From assembly GCA_015663225.1 (NCBI GenBank), contig DQSO01000132.1, forward strand, positions 1 to 9,232: a stretch of 9,232 nt of DNA. The letters are read 5' to 3'. The translations under genes and the position numbers were made by a program. Of this stretch, positions 6,702 to 9,232 are shown one piece after another. Numbering within the stretch: position 1 is the stretch's first letter; each line of letters starts with the position of its first letter. The stretch comes from Campylobacterales bacterium. GTDB lineage: Bacteria > Campylobacterota > Campylobacteria > Campylobacterales > QNZT01. The notes under the pieces were generated by a model that was given only the letters and a program-made list of their open reading frames with translations, did no database searches and had not been told where the DNA came from.

Positions 6702-7756
6702 CAGCGATAATTATTTTATCAATAATGATAATATTTCATGAGTTTGGGCATTATAGTGTGGCTAGATTTTTTGGTGTAAGAGTAGATGAGTTTGGTTTGG
6801 GTATGCCTATTGGTATAAAAAAGCCGTGGTTACAAAAGAAGATTGGCGATACAAACTTTACTTTTTATCCAGTACTACTAGGTGGTTTTGTAAGAATGAA
6901 AGGGCAAGATGATTTTGATCTTTCAAAAAAGAGTGATGAGAGTGATAGTTATCAGTCAAAATCTCCTTGGCAAAAGATAGCGATACTTCTAGCTGGTCCA
7001 TTTGCAAATATTTTACTAGCATTTTTTATCTATATAGCAGTTGGTTTTTTAGGTGTTGATAAGTTAGCTCCAGTTGTTGGAGAACTTTCAAAAGATCTTC
7101 CCGCTTTTAGTTCTGGTATGAAAAATGGCGATACAATTTTAGGAATAAATGGTAAAAAAGTAGAAACTTGGGATGATATATCTCCACTTATAAAAGAGTC
7201 CAATGGAAAGATACAAGTAGTTGTAAAAAGAGCAAATGAACAAAAAACTTTCTACATCACTCCTAAAATGCATGAGTCGCAAAATATGTTTCGAGAGAAG
7301 ATAGAAAAAAAGATGATAGGTATAGCTCCAAAGGGTGAGTTTGTACATATAGAGTTTGATGGTGGTGGCGAAGTTTTAACTTATGCATATGATCAAACTA
7401 TATGGGCTACAGGACTAATAGTTAGAAGTCTACAAAAGCTTATCGAGGGTGCTATTCCTGCTAAAGATATGGGTGGAATTATCTCTGTAGTTGATATTAC
7501 AAGTAAGGCTAGTGCTGCTGGGATTACGACTCTTCTTCTATTTGCTGCCCTAATATCTGTAAACTTAGGAGTTTTAAATCTTCTTCCAATCCCTGCACTT
7601 GATGGTGGACATATCATGTTTAATCTTTATGAGATTATTACTCGTAAAGCTCCTAGTGAAAAGGCTTTTTATAGGCTCACAGTTGCTGGATGGCTGATAC
7701 TTCTTTCACTGATGGTCTTTACTACTGTAAATGATATAGTTAGATTGATAGGATAG
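6689..7756 (+). CDS. rseP: RseP-type site-2 intramembrane zinc metalloprotease
   Basis: An inner-membrane M50B protease that cleaves substrates within the bilayer, such as anti-sigma factors or remnant signal peptides. The zinc motif HEFGH (17-21; His17, Glu18, His21) sits in the first membrane helix. Then come the conserved YPVLLGGFVRMKG (60-72), a membrane helix around 93-122, one PDZ domain from about 126 to 192, a helix with NLLPIPALDGGH (297-308), where Asp305 is the third zinc ligand, and a final hydrophobic helix near the C-terminus. At 355 residues it is shorter than E. coli RseP (about 450, two PDZ domains), matching single-PDZ relatives. It starts with TTG, overlaps pgsA by 13 bases, and is followed three bases later by the YggS gene. 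As I recall, Campylobacterota lack the sigma-E/RseA pair, so the substrate here is open; the symbol reflects family, not a proven sigma-E role. Confidence 0.93.
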   Translation: MGILTAIIILSIMIIFHEFGHYSVARFFGVRVDEFGLGMPIGIKKPWLQKKIGDTNFTFYPVLLGGFVRMKGQDDFDLSKKSDESDSYQSKSPWQKIAILLAGPFANILLAFFIYIAVGFLGVDKLAPVVGELSKDLPAFSSGMKNGDTILGINGKKVETWDDISPLIKESNGKIQVVVKRANEQKTFYITPKMHESQNMFREKIEKKMIGIAPKGEFVHIEFDGGGEVLTYAYDQTIWATGLIVRSLQKLIEGAIPAKDMGGIISVVDITSKASAAGITTLLLFAALISVNLGVLNLLPIPALDGGHIMFNLYEIITRKAPSEKAFYRLTVAGWLILLSLMVFTTVNDIVRLIG

Positions 7757-7759
7757 ATT

Positions 7760-8428
7760 ATGAATTATGAAAAAAAGTATGATGAAGTTTTAGAGAAGAT
7801 TGAAAAAGCTAGAGTTGAGACAAATGAACATCAGATAGTAAAAATAGTAGCTGCTAGTAAATATGTAGGCTCATCTGAAATAGAAGCTATGTACAATATA
7901 GGTCAAAGAGCATTTGGAGAGAACAGAGTTCAAGATATGAAAGAGAAAGTATTAGCTCTTGATGAGTTACCTTTAGAGTGGCACTATATTGGTCGTATTC
8001 AGACAAACAAGATAAATGCAATCTTAGATATGAATCCAATACTTATCCACTCCGTAGAGAGTTTTGAAGTTGCGAAAGAGATAGATAAAAGAGCCCAAGT
8101 AAAAGGGATGAAAGCAAATATTTTATTACAGATAAATAGTGCAAATGAAGATAGTAAAGCTGGAATAACTCCTCTTAAAGCGATAGATGAATATCACATG
8201 ATAAGTGAGCTAAAAAACATAAATATCAAAGGTGTCATGAGTATAGGTGCTCATAGTGATGATAAAAAAGAGATAGAAAAAAGTTTTAAAATCACTTACT
8301 CTATCTTTGAAAAACTCCAATCAAGTGGTGCAAAAATATGTTCTATGGGTATGAGTGGGGATTATGAGTTGGCTGTTAGGTGCGGATCAAATATGCTTAG
8401 ACTTGGAAGTGTTTTGTTTAAAAACTAA
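7760..8428 (+). CDS. yggS: YggS/PLPBP-family pyridoxal-phosphate homeostasis protein
   Basis: A cytoplasmic single-domain protein with an alanine-racemase-like TIM barrel that binds pyridoxal 5'-phosphate and helps balance B6 vitamers and amino-acid pools; no enzymatic reaction is established for the family. The 222 residues match family length. Lys34 in VAASKY is the PLP-binding lysine. Further motifs: FGENRVQ (52-58), WHYIGRIQTNK (74-84), HSVES (97-101), a segment ending in KAGI, MSIGAHSDD where relatives often have an LM-type motif, and SMGMSGDYELAVRCGSNMLRLGS (about 195-217) for phosphate binding. It ends with LFKN rather than the frequent FGxR. TAGGA at 7749-7753 lies six bases before the ATG, three bases after rseP. 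Its stop overlaps the end of the opposite-strand lipoprotein gene by 11 bp. Confidence 0.94.
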   Translation: MNYEKKYDEVLEKIEKARVETNEHQIVKIVAASKYVGSSEIEAMYNIGQRAFGENRVQDMKEKVLALDELPLEWHYIGRIQTNKINAILDMNPILIHSVESFEVAKEIDKRAQVKGMKANILLQINSANEDSKAGITPLKAIDEYHMISELKNINIKGVMSIGAHSDDKKEIEKSFKITYSIFEKLQSSGAKICSMGMSGDYELAVRCGSNMLRLGSVLFKN

Positions 8429-9209
8429 CCCTAGTCATAGCACCTTTTAAACCATCTCTTTGGCTATCGTCATCGTTTATAAGTATCCATTTATTATCGC
8501 CTAAGTAAGCCATGCCCTCTATCTTCTTAAGTTTATTAAAGTGAAAAACTGCTTTTTTATTGCTCTTTTCTTTTAGATTTATTTTATAAAATATATAACC
8601 ATCTTTTTGATTTTCTAGCAAGACTAAGGTATCTTTTTTTATATATACCATCTCATTTATGTAGTTTTTCTTATTGTCAAGTTTATATTTTCTACTTTTT
8701 GTTAATTTGTCTTTTTTAATATCATATTTAAAGATAGTTAGAGTCTTACTTCTGCCTTTTTGAGGGGATTGAAGTATGGTATATAAGAAATTTTCATCTT
8801 TTGAAATAGCAAGAGATTCAAAGCCTCTGTTCTTTTTAGCTTTATTCCATTTTTTAGATATAACTCTTTTTAAAATAGTGCCATCTTTATCAACATGTAT
8901 TAAACTTGGCTTTTTCTCATCTCCTATCCAAAATGTACCATTTGATAGTTTTACTAAAGCTTCAGCATCTATTGTATTTGATTGTTTTATCGTTATAGTT
9001 TCTAAAACTTTGTACTTATCATGTGAGAGTTTTAGTTTGTATATCGTTGCTGGTTTTTCTTTAATCGTATAGATGATATTTGGTGAATCACTCTTATGAT
9101 GATATGCACCACTTCCGATTCCTTTATGATTTAAAGTGATAGAGTTGGTATTATTATCACCACAGCCACAAAACAGTATTAATAGTAAAAAAAGTATTAT
9201 ATATCTCAT
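8418..9209 (-). CDS. Predicted lipoprotein, phytase-like/esterase-like propeller family
   Basis: A 263-residue predicted lipoprotein. Residues 1-16 have a short basic start, a Leu/Ile-rich core and FCGC, with Cys16 as the probable lipidated cysteine (Cys14 is an alternative). The mature part contains repeated strand-rich segments and motifs I associate with the phytase-like (esterase-like activity of phytase) family: DAEAL (81-85) with GTFWIGDE (91-98), NRGFESLA (127-134) and IEGMA (230-234) followed by NDDD (245-248). These resemble the acidic calcium-binding loops of beta-propellers. Substrate and activity are unknown; a phosphatase role should not be assumed. An in-frame TAA immediately precedes the ATG, fixing the earliest start. 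No Shine-Dalgarno sequence is visible upstream. It runs opposite to the nine-gene run and is very A+T and lysine rich. Its tail overlaps the YggS gene by 11 bp. Confidence 0.75.
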   Translation of the reverse strand: MRYIILFLLLILFCGCGDNNTNSITLNHKGIGSGAYHHKSDSPNIIYTIKEKPATIYKLKLSHDKYKVLETITIKQSNTIDAEALVKLSNGTFWIGDEKKPSLIHVDKDGTILKRVISKKWNKAKKNRGFESLAISKDENFLYTILQSPQKGRSKTLTIFKYDIKKDKLTKSRKYKLDNKKNYINEMVYIKKDTLVLLENQKDGYIFYKINLKEKSNKKAVFHFNKLKKIEGMAYLGDNKWILINDDDSQRDGLKGAMTRVSF

Positions 9210-9232
9210 TTAGATATAATATACTACTTTAG
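9210..9232 (-). promoter_or_regulatory. Possible -10 element directly upstream of the lipoprotein gene
   Basis: On the - strand this stretch contains overlapping -10-like hexamers TATATT (9223-9218) and TATTAT (9221-9216). With normal spacing, transcription would start near 9208-9212, at or just before the ATG, which fits the lack of a ribosome site. The window ends here, so any -35 or upstream context cannot be judged. A+T-rich DNA throws up such hexamers by chance. Confidence 0.25.

Noticed and set aside
8424..8435. Small inverted repeat ACTA-4-TAGT at the convergent junction as a bidirectional terminator
   Set aside because: A 4-bp A+T-containing stem with no following T run is too weak to call a terminator.
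8776..9072. Open frame of 98 codons on the + strand inside the lipoprotein gene
   Set aside because: It is antisense to the lipoprotein gene, which has a signal peptide and family motifs. The + frame has no domain and no convincing ribosome site.
1..9232. Search for a defence system, mobile element, CRISPR array, riboswitch or tRNA
   Set aside because: Gaps between genes total less than 100 bp, no repeated units or transposase/integrase-like proteins were seen, and every long frame has a housekeeping or envelope family match.

Overview
The window looks like chromosomal DNA from a Campylobacterota (epsilonproteobacterial) genome, probably an environmental Sulfurimonas-like lineage. The clues are low G+C content, lysine- and isoleucine-rich proteins, very tight gene packing, and the run pyrD - M16 peptidase - dapA - short-chain dehydrogenase, which I recall in the same order in Helicobacter pylori and Campylobacter jejuni. 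The genus is an inference; no rRNA or other marker gene is present.

Layout: nine genes run on the + strand from base 1 to 8428 with almost no space between them, and one gene lies on the - strand at the right end. In order they are: the 3' part of pyrD (its start lies left of the window); a secreted zinc M16 peptidase; a secreted Deg/HtrA-type serine protease whose C-terminal half resembles the plant Deg9 family; dapA; an SDR that looks like the FabL type of enoyl-ACP reductase; lgt; pgsA; rseP; and a YggS/PLPBP-family PLP protein. The - strand gene is a predicted lipoprotein of the phytase-like/esterase-like family. It converges on the YggS gene and overlaps it by 11 bp. The only gap above 10 bp between + strand genes is 55 bp in front of dapA. 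No RNA gene, mobile element, CRISPR array, repeat family or clear terminator was seen.

How the genes fit together: pyrD (pyrimidines), dapA (lysine and diaminopimelate) and the FabL-like SDR (fatty acids) are core biosynthesis genes. pgsA, lgt and rseP form an envelope block: PgsA commits lipid to phosphatidylglycerol, Lgt uses phosphatidylglycerol to lipidate prolipoproteins, and RseP cuts proteins inside the membrane. The M16 and Deg-like proteases are both predicted to be exported and could together degrade damaged periplasmic proteins. The terminal lipoprotein is the kind of protein Lgt would modify.

This is mostly an ordinary housekeeping region, and I see no convincing new multi-gene system. 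The points most worth a second look are the Deg9-like architecture of the serine protease, the FabI/FabL-type active site of an SDR likely to be annotated generically, the two TTG starts in coupled positions, and a lipoprotein gene with no visible ribosome binding site and a -10-like element almost touching its start codon.
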